64,000 nt of DNA from contig JAUJPP010000007.1 in NCBI GenBank assembly GCA_030562195.1, forward strand, positions 1,488,001 through 1,552,000. Direction: 5' to 3'. The notes under the pieces were generated by a model that was not told the DNA's origin, ran no database searches, and saw only the letters and a list, made by a program, of their open reading frames with translations. Source of the stretch: Nipponacmea schrenckii (Eukaryota > Mollusca > Gastropoda > Lottiidae). Below are positions 41,319-55,100 of the stretch, piece by piece. How positions within the stretch are numbered: position 1 is the first letter of the stretch; every line of letters starts with the position of its first letter. The position numbers and the translations under genes were made by a program.

Positions 41319-44038
41319 TTATACGCTCACATGAAATGGGGGGCGTATATTGTCGTCACCCATGTCCGTCCGTCCGTCCGTCGGTCTATTCGTCCACAAT
41401 TGCTCATAAACACTTTAGAAGGCACAATTCTTGACGGATTTTAGATGATCACGCAAGGATGAACCCTATTGAAAATCAGCGAAATCGGAAAAAAATAGTA
41501 TCAGTTATCGCCCTTGTTCAACTCTGTCTGCTACAGCACTTTTGGTGTCAGGCTTTTTCCCAAACCAAAATATCAGCGATTTTCAACTGGAAAATTTTGG
41601 TAAAACTTCCAAATCATTTTTCTGAAAGTTTGAAAAAAAAAATAGAAAATGGGTTTCTGACTGAAAAAGACGTAGAAATGGATAAGCTTTCATTTGATGC
41701 AAACATTGCTTGAATGACACGTAAGCACTCTACAATGTGCAATTCTTGGTTGGGTTTTGATGAAACTTGGTGTTATAACTGAAGGATGAACTCTATTGAA
41801 CATCAGCGATATCGAAAAATATTTAGTATGAGTTATTGCCCTTGTTCTTGAAAACACGTTCAATTTTAATGCATTATTTAAGCATTCTAGAAAGAACAAT
41901 TCTAAATGGATTTTGATAAAACATTGCTTGAGTATAAGTCATAACCAACGGATGAACCCTATTGAAAATCAGATAAATCGAAAAATATTTAGTATCAGTT
42001 ATTGCCCTTGTTTTTGAAAATGCGTTTACCTTTTTGGCTCGTAAACACTCTAAAAGGCACAATTTATGACCAATTTTGACAAAACTCACTGAAATTGTTT
42101 GATATCACCAAAGGATGAACCCTATTGAAAATTAAAAATATCAAAATATATTTTATAAGAATAATTGCTCTTTAAAACGTAAATACTCTACAAGGCACAA
42201 TTCTAGACCGATTTTGACGAAACTTGCTGAAATTGTTTCATATCACCGCTAGTGAAATAAAATATATTTCATATGAATTGAGGCCCCTGTTTTTTTTAAA
42301 TGCGTTTGATTTTTGGCTCAGTAATTGAGAACGTCTCAGAATTTTAGCTGGTAAACATATAATAATAGAAGGCACAATTTTTTAACAGATTTTGACAAAA
42401 ACTTGCTGAAATTGTTAAATTTAATGAAACTTGGTATACATGTATATATTGATGATATCTCGGTCAAGTTCGAAAATGGAAATTATCGAATGAACGGATT
42501 TTGAGTTATTGCCCTTGACTTAGTAAAAACGACGCGTCAAATTTGGGTTGTATCCACAATAGAGGCTAAAGTTTTTATCCAATCTTATTGAAACTTGGTA
42601 TGCATGTATGGAAATTATCGAATGAACGGATTTTTATACGCGCACATGAATATGCGGACGTATATTGTCGTCGCCCCTGTCCGTCGGTCTGTCGGTCCGT
42701 CAATATTTGTTGTAGACACAATAGAAGCTACATTTTTCAATGGATTTTAATGAAACTTTGTGTGAGCACTGGAATTGATAAGACGGCGGTCAAGTTCAAA
42801 TTTGAAGATTTTTTCGATGAACTGTTTTTGATTTATTGCCCTTGACTTATTTACATCACGTCAAAATTTATTGTTGATGCAATAGAAGCTACAATTTTCA
42901 ATGCATTTGAATGAAACTTGGTATGAGCATTGGAATTGATAAGGCGGTGGTCATGTTCAAATTTGGCGATTTTTTGATGAATAGTTTATGAGTAATTGCC
43001 CTTGACTAAGTAAAATTGCGTAAAAATTCATTTTCTGTAGACACTATAGAAGCTACAATTATCTATGGATTTTAATAAAACTTGGTATGAGCATTGGAAT
43101 TGATAAGACGGCGGTCAAGTTCGATTTGGACGATTTTGCGATAAACAGTTTTGGAGTTATTGCCCCTGCCTCTATATTCGTTGTAGACAAAATAGAAGCT
43201 ACAATTTTCAATGGATTTAAATGAAAGTTGGTGTGAGCATTGGAATTGATAAGACGAGGTTCAAGTTCGAATTTGAAGATGTTTCGATGAACTGTTTTGA
43301 GTTATTGCCCTTGACTTATTTAGATTGCGTTAAAATTCAATAGAAGCTACAATTTCCAATGGATTTTGATGAAACTTGGTTTGAGCATTGGAATTGATAA
43401 GATAACAGTCGAGTTCGAATTTGGCAATTTTTTTGATGAACAGTTTTTGAGTTATTGCCCTTGACGTAGTAAAATCTTGTCAAAATTTTCCACACAAGTT
43501 TCCATACAATAAATCCTCCAATTTTCAGGGGATTTTCATGAAACTTGGTGTGAGCATTGGAATTGATTAGACCTCAGTCAAGTTTGAATTTGACAGTTTT
43601 TCAATGAACTGCTTGAGTTATTGCCCTTGACTTTGTAAAATTGCGTCAAGATTCTATTGTGGTTTCAATAAGAAGCTTTAATTTTCAAAAGATTTTGATT
43701 TCAGAATAGATAAGACATTAGTCAAGTTTGAATTTCCGACTTTTTTAACGAATGGTTTTTGATTCATTGCCATTGACTTAGTAATATTGCGTCAAAAATA
43801 TTTGTGGGTGCAAAATAAGCTACAATTTTAAAATAGATTTGATGAAACTTGGTATGAGTATTGAAATAAATATGATGGTGGTCAAGTTTTAATTTGACGA
43901 TTTCCCATGAACAGTTTTTGAGTTTTTGCCCTTGACTTCAATATCCATTTAGTGAATGTTTTTTGAGTCATTGCTCAATTTATTTTTCAAATTCAATGCT
44001 GCCAGTGGGCGTATGTTACCTTGCCTGGCAAGCTATCT
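41319..44038 (+). mobile_element. Mollusc non-autonomous repeat, copy C (longest)
   Basis: Starts TACGCTCACATGAAATGG and ends CTTGCCTGGCAAG. At about 42630-42690 there is a second start (TACGCGCACATGAATATGCGG), so it is probably two nested or fused copies. Units carry GAGTTATTGCCCTTG and GAGCATTGGAATTGATAAG. A further lone 3' end lies at about 44128-44171. Frames of 69-85 codons here are repeat translation. Confidence 0.85.
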
Positions 44039-44171
44039 TTATGTAACTTGTTGAAAAACACAAAAAAGTAAATGACGAAAGGGTTGAATATTTCATTCCC
44101 CTGATTGTTAATGTAATGTCAATTTTCAAAATCAAGGCTGCCAGTGGGTGTATATTACCTTGCCTGGCAAG

Positions 44172-44816
44172 CTATCTTCTGTTGACTTTGTACATGTATT
44201 TGGAAGATATTTTGACGACTATAGTTTCGTTGACATCCCCAATGATAAAATCATCAGTATATAATATACATTATATACGGCGATATCGATATTGAATCAT
44301 TTTTTTTTTTCACAAAATAAACGAAACAGATAATTTATCACCGATTATTTCTATAAAAAAATAGCATGTTCCCTTTTCCAATTCTTTTTGATTCTATAAA
44401 TTTAATCATATTTCTCACATTTATTGCTGCCCATTGTTTTCATAATATATTCATTCCATTTATGTATTGATCATCTGCCAATTTTGATAAGGCAGTCTGT
44501 ATTTATTGCTGAAATTGGATTATTTTTTATTTGCGTTTTTAAAGTGTGTGTTTATTTTTTATAGTCCTATAAAGGAAGACAAGGCACGTACTAAAGATGG
44601 ATACTGGGGTTATACCTATATTCATTTTAGTACGATCCCAAGATGATTCAGAAAACCTCCGACTGCAGAAATAGATATGGCATATTGATTAAGTAAGGGA
44701 TTGTGGTATTCTGATGCTTATTGTACTACATCTTATATGGTAAAGTATCGCCTTTGCGAATTGGAAAGCATATGTGGTAAATAACTGACATCATGTGTTG
44801 GGAGTTCGAATTGGGC
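44172..44816. other. Intergenic, nothing recognised
   Basis: AT-rich spacer before the Mutator-like element. Confidence 0.5.
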
Positions 44817-44825
44817 CTTATTCTG

Positions 44826-45959
44826 GGGTGGGTTTCAAAAGCCTACCGCCAACCGCTGCCAACCGGCCTACCGGAAGGAAAAAAATGCGCCAAAATAGAT
44901 ACTGTTAAATTTAAGGATCGTAGATTTTCATACAATAAAACGAAACTATTCAATTTGATGAATTAACTTATACAATCCATGCCAAAAAAGCAATAATCTA
45001 ATTTGTATTCAAATGGGACACACAATAAACCGTAAAAGTACCCTCAAATCTTTTTTAAATGATCACGACAGGAAGGTCGTTTGTTTCAGAGTTACTTCCC
45101 TTAATTTATTTATTTATCGTCGTCGGCATCATGGATGATCAACAAGACCAAGGGATCTTTCTTCCACATTTTAGAATTTTTTCAAAGTTAATCCTTGATG
45201 TAGACTATAATAATTCTGCGAATGCTCCTCCTGTTAATCCAACCAAATCAGCAGTATATTTAGTAATAAAACGCTTCACCAAGACTGGAAGCACACTTCC
45301 AGCACTTCGAAAAATCAGGTTTCCAGACACAGAACATTTAGGCCTAAAGAAAAAGATGGAACTGATGTGAAGAAAAACATCGTGAACACGGAAAGAAAAT
45401 ATTTATTTATTTCGTTTCATTGTAAATATTTTGATTTTTTATAAATAAAACGTCAACATCAATTTGACAAATTATAGTTGACGTAATTATGGAATCAAAA
45501 TTAAACCTTAAATTTAACAAAAATAAAAATTATTTTTGGCGCATTTTTTTTCCCTTTCCATCAGTTGGCAGCGGTTTGCGGTAAAATTCTTTTGGGAAAA
45601 CCCGATTATTCGGGGGCATTCACAAATTATGAATCTACATCAAGGGGTTAACTTTGAAAAAATTCTAAAAATCAGGTTTCCAGACACAGAACATTTAGGC
45701 CTAAAGAAAAAGATGGAACTGATGTGAAGAAAAACATCGCTGAACACGGAAAGAAAATATTTATTTTTTTCGTTTCATTTTTAAAATAATTTTGATTCCA
45801 TAATTTTGACGTCAACAAAAGTTTCGTCAAATTGAATAGTTTCGTTTTATTGTATGAAAATCTACGATCCTTAAATTTAACAGTATCTATTTTGGCGCAT
45901 TTTTTTCCTTCCGGTAGGCCGGTTGGCAGCGGTTGGCGGTAGGCTTTTGAAACCCACCC
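44826..45959. mobile_element. Mutator-like (MULE) foldback element with perfect 133-bp TIRs
   Basis: Left TIR 44826-44958 and right TIR 45827-45959 are exact inverted copies, starting GGGTGGGTTTCAAAAGCC. The 9-mer CTTATTCTG flanks both ends (44817-44825 and 45960-45968). Long TIRs plus a 9-bp duplication are the hallmark of Mutator-like elements. The interior has a direct duplication (about 45305-45470 and 45655-45790, sharing CAGACACAGAACATTTAGG) and a partial extra copy of the terminal sequence (about 45510-45600). No transposase is present. Identical TIRs imply recent activity or gene conversion. Confidence 0.85.
45059..45370 (+). CDS. Hypothetical frame inside the MULE, possibly captured sequence
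   Basis: A 103-codon frame, more likely starting at the Met at 45131 (MDDQQDQGIFLPHFRIF). It ends LRKIRFPDTEHLGLKKKMEL before TGA. The last 20 codons recur in a second frame at 45673-45727, because of the internal duplication. The composition is less AT-biased than nearby noise. No family recognised; a captured host exon as in Pack-MULEs is one explanation, chance another. Confidence 0.25.
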   Translation: MITTGRSFVSELLPLIYLFIVVGIMDDQQDQGIFLPHFRIFSKLILDVDYNNSANAPPVNPTKSAVYLVIKRFTKTGSTLPALRKIRFPDTEHLGLKKKMELM

Positions 45960-46022
45960 CTTATTCTGCCTTCACAACACAAGGAATAACATCAAGGGAA
46001 ATAATTTTACCAGTTATTTTAA

Positions 46023-46491
46023 AGGGGCACAATCTTGATTTTAAGGGGTCGTTTGGGCCTTTGTTACATTTAAACAGTCATCAGAAATACTCAAGCTCTA
46101 TGTAAATCGCAAAATACCTTGAAATATACCTAAAAAATTTCACTTTTTATTTTTTTCCTACTGTATGCGGCTGGTCTTCAGTCAGTCTGAAAATTGTGTG
46201 TCCTGTTGACAAAATCTACAATTGTTATTACATGTACTTTCTTTTTGTTTTATCAGCGTGGGCCTGCGCAGTAGTCTATTTATAACTCTTTGATTTTCCA
46301 ATATGGCGGGACGTTCATAATATCTTAAGACATTATGATTTTCAAACACGGATAATTATGTATACCCATGGATTTGAAGGCTCAAATTTCAAAGGAAAGC
46401 TCTGTAGACTATTTCTGATTAGCTAAACAAAATATTTCATGTGTTTGAGGCTGTCGGATGATTGTCCGAAACAAATCAAGACTGTGCCCCT
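46023..46491. mobile_element. TTAA-flanked MITE, copy 3 (469 bp, opposite orientation)
   Basis: TTAA at 46019-46022 and 46492-46495 encloses AGGGGCACAATCTTGATT ... AAGACTGTGCCCCT. The interior is the reverse complement of copies 1 and 2 (AATATGGCGGGACGTTC, GGATGATTGTCCGAAAC). The best preserved ends of the three, with 10 terminal bases perfectly inverted (AGGGGCACAA imperfect after base 8). Confidence 0.85.
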
Positions 46492-46495
46492 TTAA

Positions 46496-46989
46496 GAAAA
46501 TGTTTATTTCATAGTCTGCCTGGATAACAAGTGACTAAGTACTGTCCATGTTTGGCTACTTTAATTAAAGTAACTAAGTGAATATAAATTACTTCGTGCT
46601 ATTGACTGGAAAATACTAATTGCCATTATGATATTCCATATGTCGGTAACTGGGCGACATTTTGTGGCCATTTAAGTTTAAAATAATGGTCAAGATTTCT
46701 GTACTTTAATTTAATGATTTATTTATCATTCAATACCCTTCAATCGTAAATTTGAAATATTTGATATACATGTGTAATTAAAATCGAAATCATATAACAT
46801 TATACAATGACATAAATAAAACCACTCAAATATTAACAACAAGGCACCGGAAAGCTTGATTAACGTTGGTAAATATTTTTATATTACAATAATACTAGAA
46901 TGTGGAATACTGCTCAATTATATAAAATATAGGTGTTGTGTGTATAATATTATATTAAAACTGCAACCCTAAACTCTGATACCTGATAT
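46496..46989. other. Intergenic, nothing recognised
   Basis: AT-rich spacer without exons. Confidence 0.5.
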
Positions 46990-47210
46990 ACAAAGTACAT
47001 ACTTCACCCTTTAATATAAATACTTCAGTTTAAAATATTTTACTGTTTATTATACATACTTTACTTATATACATAATTCGACCGTTTAATATAGATACTT
47101 CAGTTTAAAATACATACTTTACTAATATCCATAATTTACTGTTTAATATAGATGCTTCAGTTTAAAATACACACTTTACTGTTTATTATACATAGTTTAC
47201 TATCGCAAGG
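46990..47210 (+). repeat. Minisatellite, CTTCAGTTTAAAATAC core
   Basis: About four units of roughly 60 bp containing ACTTCAGTTTAAAATAC, TACTGTTTATTATACATA and GTTTAATATAGAT. Confidence 0.75.
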
Positions 47211-48992
47211 CTACAATTCTTGGATTTAATCATATACATCTTATACCGGAAGTCAGAATTATGACATTAAACTGAAAACCCCTATCTTTGGTTTTTCATA
47301 TATTAATGGAGTACTCAATATAGATTATTAAAATGCTCTACTGGTCCCAGAGCCACAAACCATTCCATGTTCAGCTTAATTTTTACTCAAATTCTTAATG
47401 CCACCGAATCAAGAGAAGGTAAAACTTGAAGATTAATGCGATAATGCCAGAAACATTGTAACCTAATAAATACAGTGAAACAATTTTTGAATTTGTATTA
47501 GCTACTTTAAATTTGAGTTAAATTTGAGTATGAAAAGGGAAATTGGAAGTGGTGACAGTCGAACTGGTGTTTTAGGTCGTAGAATGCAATTATCATATCC
47601 AAATAGAGAAATTAAACTTTTATCAGTTGGCATAATAAAACAAATATATAAACGTATGTAATCCGAGTAACATTGTCTAAAACGTGACAAAAATGTTAAA
47701 AAATAATAAGAATTTGAGATTCACAATAAATTTGTTAATGTTAACTACAGTGATGTCAAGACAATATACGATTAATTAATGTCATATAAATCCCCGATAT
47801 GCCTACCTTCAAGAACGCTTTGGTACATGTCATATATAAGGCTGCCATATAAAAATATATATATTTTTAAATCATACATTAAATACTATAACCTGAAAAT
47901 CTTGTTAAGACAACATCAAATTTGCATATAATAAAATGTCACTAAATATAAAAAATAAAATACTATTGGGTAAGTGATATAATACATTTTCAAACAATAA
48001 TATTATATATGTTTAAATACACTAAATGTTATAAATATTCCAACAGTAAAAGCACACACATACCATTAAAGCTAATTACTAATTTATGATCCCAATTAGT
48101 CCTGAATTAATTAACTACAATGTTATGTTGAGAATTGTGATTTCAAATACTGTAGAGGTAATCAAATACTATGAGTATTTAAAGCTAAAATCAACTATAG
48201 ATGAGCCTATAACAAATTTCAAAAATTTTCTTTGTGCTATTTATGGTTTATGGTAACCCATAAGAATTTAAATTTTGTAGTCTTGGTTATTATTTGTTTC
48301 AATATCAAAGAAAAGATTTCTTCCAAATTCTTCCATCAACTTGGACCATGAAGGTACGTATTCTACATAAATTAATTAATTTGAGATTATCAGTATCAGA
48401 ATCTGTACAACTACACTTTCTAGGGCTTCACGTTTTTGGTTTTTTATAACATTAGCCTCTGAATGTACGTATTGTCGATCTCACAATTGTTATACAGTAT
48501 AGGATGTGTCTGATTAATCTGTCATCTCTATTTAACTTAAATTGATACACATTAATGAAATTACAATAATCATGTGCCCAATACATCAATTATAGCGATG
48601 CAAAAATATTCTAGTATATCATTTAATTTAAAATTTGGGAATCGAAGTTAGAAATTGCACCTATTATGTTGTCATTGTCCTTGGTAATACTGCATTAATG
48701 GTAATGTAAATAGTTTGTAAATAATACTGTACATATTGTATTCGCCTTCAAAATAAACAAATCTCGATAACAATATAATCTCAAATGATGTCTGAATGTT
48801 GAAAATAGGACTAGAATAATACAGCACTAAAATATAACAAATTGCCATTTCCTTTGAGAGAAAGTTTATCTGAAGAACTAAAATTAATGGGTTTCATCAA
48901 ATCAACGTAATTGTTTTCCATGATATTACGAATTTTTGGAATTCTAATCAACAGATTTCACCGATTTTTCAAAAGCTGACAGGAATAACTTC
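47211..48992. other. 3' flank of TAT, no exon recognised
   Basis: The part next to 48993 should be TAT 3' UTR. No other gene is seen. Confidence 0.4.
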
Positions 48993-49136
48993 TTAATGGT
49001 GCCCATTTACTCCGTTGGTATAATTTCTAGCCACGTAATATTTCTTACAGAATTCCGCAATTCTATCACAAGCCTCGGCAACTTTCGTCTCGGGAATTGT
49101 TAAGACCACACGGAAGTAGTTTGGATATTGAAAGCA
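48993..49136 (-). CDS. TAT: TAT exon 11: C-terminus
   Basis: Encodes [30 protein letters not shown] and a polar tail ending NGVNGHH. FRVV contains the conserved Arg that binds the substrate carboxylate in class I aminotransferases. Confidence 0.93.
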   Translation of the reverse strand, partial: CFQYPNYFRVVLTIPETKVAEACDRIAEFCKKYYVARNYTNGVNGHH

Positions 49137-52100
49137 CTGAAACATAAAATAAACGTAAAATCTTCAAGAATTAAGCTCATGTACAATTCACGGCAACATA
49201 CAACGGCTCATTCCCCATCATCATCATATAATGGCCAATCATGGTTTAAGTTTTTGTGATTAATGATAAATGACTTTCTTTAACTTACTGAAGCAGGTAG
49301 ACAAAATACACTTTGTTCTTTTACTAGTGCTTCTACAAACTGGATATCACATTTAAAAACAGGAAAGTTTTCAATATCTATACCAACCTTGAAGAAATCA
49401 GACATCAATATCAGTTAAAAATTACTTTCCTGATGAAAATACAATTACATGTACTATCAAATAACATTTTTTTCCTTTTTTGACCCCTGTATGAAGTGTT
49501 AAAGATAGCCTTGAGAAGCAAAGTGGCATACTCCCACCAGAAGCTTTGATTGCAAGTACAAATCATTGTTTGTCCATTCACATTTGGTTCATGTCTATTC
49601 TATAGAGAATTGTAAGCAGACACTTTCAAAATCAAAAGAATCAATATATAATTATGGTTATCTGTAGAGTGAGCAGAGTTGCACTATGAAAACGAGAACA
49701 TAAGTCGGATACAATTTTTCGATGAAATATTATCAGATCATTATGAAAATCAATCTAGATAATGACAATAATCTACAAAATAAAGATAAAAAAATCACGA
49801 AAATGAATAGGGATCATCGTCATAATATGATGACCCACAAAATAAAAATCAAAAAGAATCCATAAAGAATTGCACCCTATAGCTAATGGAGTGAAAAACA
49901 GATACAGATACAATATTTTGGTGAAAAATTATCCGATCATCACGAAAATCGATAGGGATCATCTTCATAATGCCACTGACCATCAAAATCCGTAAAGTAT
50001 TGTAGCCTGTAGAGTGAGCACAAACACATGTGAACGGACCGATTACAATATATAAAAAGTGTTTATTTTATAATGAGAATTTTTGTGCTTTGCAATAATT
50101 TCAAATTACGATTATTTATGTGATCAACTATTAAACAACACAAGGATACTTAAATAACATATTTTGTTTACCATCATGTACATAGCACCCTGTGGCATAA
50201 TGGCTGTTAATCCAATTATTTCTTTAAATCTTGAATAGAATACTTTAGCATTGTTCTGTAATACAATCAAAATCATGAAATAAAACAAGGCAGTACTGAA
50301 ATATGTCTTTGAAACGAAAAATAAATATGAAAAAGCAATACATAGTCCAACGTACAGAAGGATGCAAATGTGTTCACATCCATCATTAATCAAACATTAC
50401 AGTGCACACAATATTGAGTCATCATGACTTGAATAGTTAAAAAAAATACGGAGCTTTGACGATGAATATGAAAAATATCAAATATTGGTTTATAAGATGA
50501 GCCTTAAGCTTTTGTTTAACTAATGTAAAATAATCACAATGTCGCGTAAAAATCATAAAATGGTTTAAGTTTAGTCTACTATCCTAGTTCCATATTCAGA
50601 GATAAATTCATTAGATTCAAAGATGTTACTTATATTAAAAATTCTAACCTGCATGTGCACCAAGGTATCCTCAAAGAATTCTGATGAAGTGTTTTTCAAT
50701 ATATCTGGAATTGCCTGTTGAACTAATGTATTTGGACCCAATATTCTCTGAGATAATTTCACTAAACCGCTTCTTACCTGTGATGGGAATCAATAAAAGT
50801 AGAATTGGTTGGTAACTCTAGAACCTAAATGACTTTTACCATTAGTTGTGAGACATGATAGATTTCGATTCAGAGTAGGAGTTTGAAGTTCACCCTAAAT
50901 TCATATATCGAAATGAAATTATTCTTATCCAAACCATCAACTTTGATCAAATTCCTTGTGTCGAACATAGCGATAAACATCATCCTTCATGAGCTCCTGT
51001 AGATGCAACATAAATGGTCACCATCTTACACCAAATATTACAGTATCGTTATTACAGTTAACTCAATCACAGCCGCATAAATACTTCGAAGCGGTAAACT
51101 TACATTTACAAATATATCGTTTATATCATGTATAACAATCCACCCCATTCTCCAACCTGGCACTAAAAATCTGTAACGAATAAAAAATGTCCTGTGATTA
51201 TCTTTGTAATATGCGATAACACTGGATAGCAGTGACTTTAACCCCTATTTCATTTCCAATACAAATAAAAATGTGATTATGAAGTTTTAGGACTAACTCT
51301 GGTGTTCTGCATTTGAGTTAATTGTTGAACAAAAACAATGACATGAAATCGTGTATAGAAAGAACGACAGAGCTTCTACAACAGAAGGAATCTTAAATTA
51401 AGAAGTTGTACACTCGGAAATATAGCTAAAAGGTAAAAAAGGTCGCGTCCATTCGGCTAATATTTGTGTTTAATATTAACTATTGGTTAAATAAAGTATA
51501 CATTCCACACTATAACAATTTTCAAAGATAGCTTGTCAGGCAAGGTAACGTACGCCCACATATCAGCATTGTTAAATCATTTTTTCCTTTGATTGATAGC
51601 ATCTATATATAGAAACAAACCCTTCTTCTAAGTCACCAAATGTGCACTTGTACGCCGTCAATTCCAATGCTCACACCAAGTTTTATCAATAACCATTGAA
51701 AATTGTAGCTTCTATTGCACCCACAATAAAATTTTGACGCGATTTTACTAAGTCAAGGGCAATAACTCAGAAATCGTTAATGGAAAACTGGTCACATGCG
51801 AACTTGACAGCAGTCTTATGAGTTTAAACGCTAGCACCAAGTTCCAGCAAAAAAAGTTGAAAATTGTAGCTACTATGACACCCACAATAAAACTTCGACG
51901 CGATTTTACTCAAGGTCAAGGGCAATAAATCGAAAACCGTTCATCAAAAATGGTCAAATTCAAACTTGACCGCCATCTTATCAATTCAAATGCTCACACC
52001 AAGTTTCTTTAAAGGGATAATAGGCGTTAGAACGAACATAAAATTTTAAGTTCACTCAAATTTGGAGAATAACAGTGTAAATCCATCAGTGGACTTACCT

Positions 52101-55100
52101 ATACATCAAAATCCCTCTAAAATCCGATAAATCCACAAAATAGAGTAGTTAATCATAAAACGCTTGAGCCATCCATCAAGCGATTTTCAAATCGTGTAAA
52201 TATAAAGGGACGTAACTCTAATATGTGAGTCCTTGACCCCTACTGTTGAATTCCACAATGATGTTTTAGCGTTGATTTACCAGACGCTTTTATTCTCAAA
52301 CTGAATGGAATCGTCGCTGGCTCACTTTTTTTTAAAATTCCGAATATATTTTTATTGTGGTTTTTTAAAATTTGGTAAAGTGTGGGATGCATACTTATTT
52401 AACTAATAGTCAATATGAAACACAAATATAAGCCGTAGGACGAGTGTATTCTAAGCCTATTATCCCTTTAAAATCTATTGAACATGATAGCTTCTATTGT
52501 GTCTACAACAAATATAGAGGCAGGAGCAATGACTCAAAATCCGTTTATCGAAAAATAAAATATATATAAAATAAATATATTGAAAATTGTAGCTTTTATT
52601 GCACCACAATCAAATTATGACCTGATATACTAAGGGCAATAATTCATAATGGTTCATCGAAAAAGCGTCAATTTCTAACTTGACCGCCGTTTCTAATGCT
52701 CCAACCAAGTTTTATTAAAAAACATTGAAAATTGTAGCTTCTATTGTGTCTACAATAAATGTTGACGGACAGGGGCGACGACAATAGACGTCCACATATT
52801 CACGTTATTATATTCTCAGTTATTAATATTCGTTGAAAAATTGTGTCAGTGTTATTTATTCTAAATCATATGAATAGCTTTTTCTCGGTCTTCCGTGAAT
52901 TTAAATACCGTACATTGGGTGAGGACTGAGAGGTCAAATTAGGTGTTAGTGTTCCAAGTGAGTGTTAACACTGGCGTTAGTACAGAATTGTGACTCTATC
53001 ATCGTAGTTAGATATTAACACTGAGTGTGTAACACAAGCTTATTATCGGTATGGTTTCTTGGATGTTAAATATCACATAGAACTGATCTGTATATTTTTT
53101 CAATGATTTGAACGATATTTGCTATTTTTTAAACGTGGTTTGTTTAGTGTTAACACCAGATAATATAATGTATTACATGAGGATGATGAAATATACTGTT
53201 ATTGGCTAAATTTGAGTGAAATTTCATGCTCCTTCTCAGACCTATTATACCTTTAACTGTTTCCTGTGGCACGGTACATATACATGTATTAGTTACCGTT
53301 ACCATTAGTGCTGGTTATTTAGGAAAATCAGGTATATAAAAATAGTCACGACTTACCTTTTAGTCAGTCCGGAACATGATAATATAGGTACTGTTGTAGT
53401 TAGTGATGCTAAGGAATAATATTTACTTCCATAAAATACCTGGAAATATGAACATACATTATGTTGGAAAAAAAGGTATGGTCTACAAACCAAAAGCATA
53501 ATGATATTACATATAAACGCAATGTCGACCAATTCTGTAGTCTCTAAGTCGAAAGTATAACGTTATACGCAATGTCGATAAATGCTGTAGCCTATAAGTC
53601 GAAAGCATAACGTTAAACGCAATGTCGATCAATGGCGCAGTTGACAAATCAAGAGCAAAACGTTATGCGCAATGTCAATCAATGCTTTAGTCTATAAGTC
53701 GAAAGCATAACGTTTTGTGTAATGGTGTAGTATACCAATCAAGGACATACGCAATGTCAATCAAAAGATGTAGTCTACCAGTCAAGAAAATGGCGATAAT
53801 AAATATACCTAGAGCAATGGTGAAATTCTACAAGTCAAGAACATTACGATACTATATATACATAGAATGTCTAAACCTGTTCTTTAAGAATATATCCATT
53901 TGTATTATATCTACAGGTGTGAAGAAGCGGTGTGATACACAAGGGTAGTTTATATTACAATGAGAAATCCACCTTTCGTGACATTAGTTAACTCGTCAAT
54001 CCATTTTCACAATTAACAATGCAGCAGATTAAAAAATTAACCTCTATCGCAATCCTCTTTTTCAGAATGTACCAATGTATATTTACATGTACTTACAAAA
54101 TGTTCGTAAATTTCATCAGCAATAACGGGTAATTTATTTTTTTCGCAGATTGCTAGGATAGCTTCTAGATGTTCTTTGCTATATACTGATCCACATGGAT
54201 TGGATGGATTATTCACAATAATACCCGCTGTATTCTCATCTATTAATTCTTCTATATGGTCCAAATCTGCTTCCCAGCTTTTTTCTGGCTACAATTTTCA
54301 AAATCAAAGTTACTCAATGCTGAAAATATTATAAAAGCTGTTTTTAATTCGTTGCTTAGAAACACCTGATGGTCAGTGCCAAGTGAACTGAATATAAGAT
54401 AATGATGTATCAAACTTACCAGTAATTTATAACTGCGAACCTCAACACCAAGAGATTCTGCTAGTGTTTTATAGATAGAGAAACCAGGTAGAGGTATTAA
54501 TATATTCTGTCCAGGGTTAGCTAAACATGAGATACATAGATCTAGAGCACTGGAACAACCACTTGTTAATATCACATCCTGTAAGCAAAGAGATCAATTG
54601 TTTCAATACTATACTAAGATAATAAATAAATCACAAGACATAAACATTTACATGTATATTAAACCATATCAACTACTGTATATGGCACCTGAAATATACA
54701 TTTTAGTTGTGCACGACGATTTTAGTACCGTGTCCTGTGCCTATGTAAAAAATAGGCCAAACTGTGCCCTTTTGATGTTTAAAGATTAATAAGATTCATT
54801 CTTTGATACGACAATCTCATAACCAGAATGGATAAACTGCATTCCGCTCATAAAACGAACTATCAAGGTATATATTCGTAAGATTGGTACATATCTAAAA
54901 AATGGCCAAATATTGAAGGGTCCTATCTTAGAAAATGATTTGGACATAGTAAAAAATTAATATAAGTTTGACGACATTATCATGTGTCATCATCTGACGA
55001 CGGCATGTGTAAATTGTGTTGAAACGTTATGTATTTTATTACTATATTAAATAACTGTGCTTCCATAATACCGTCTTGTATTTGTGATGTTAAGATGTCA

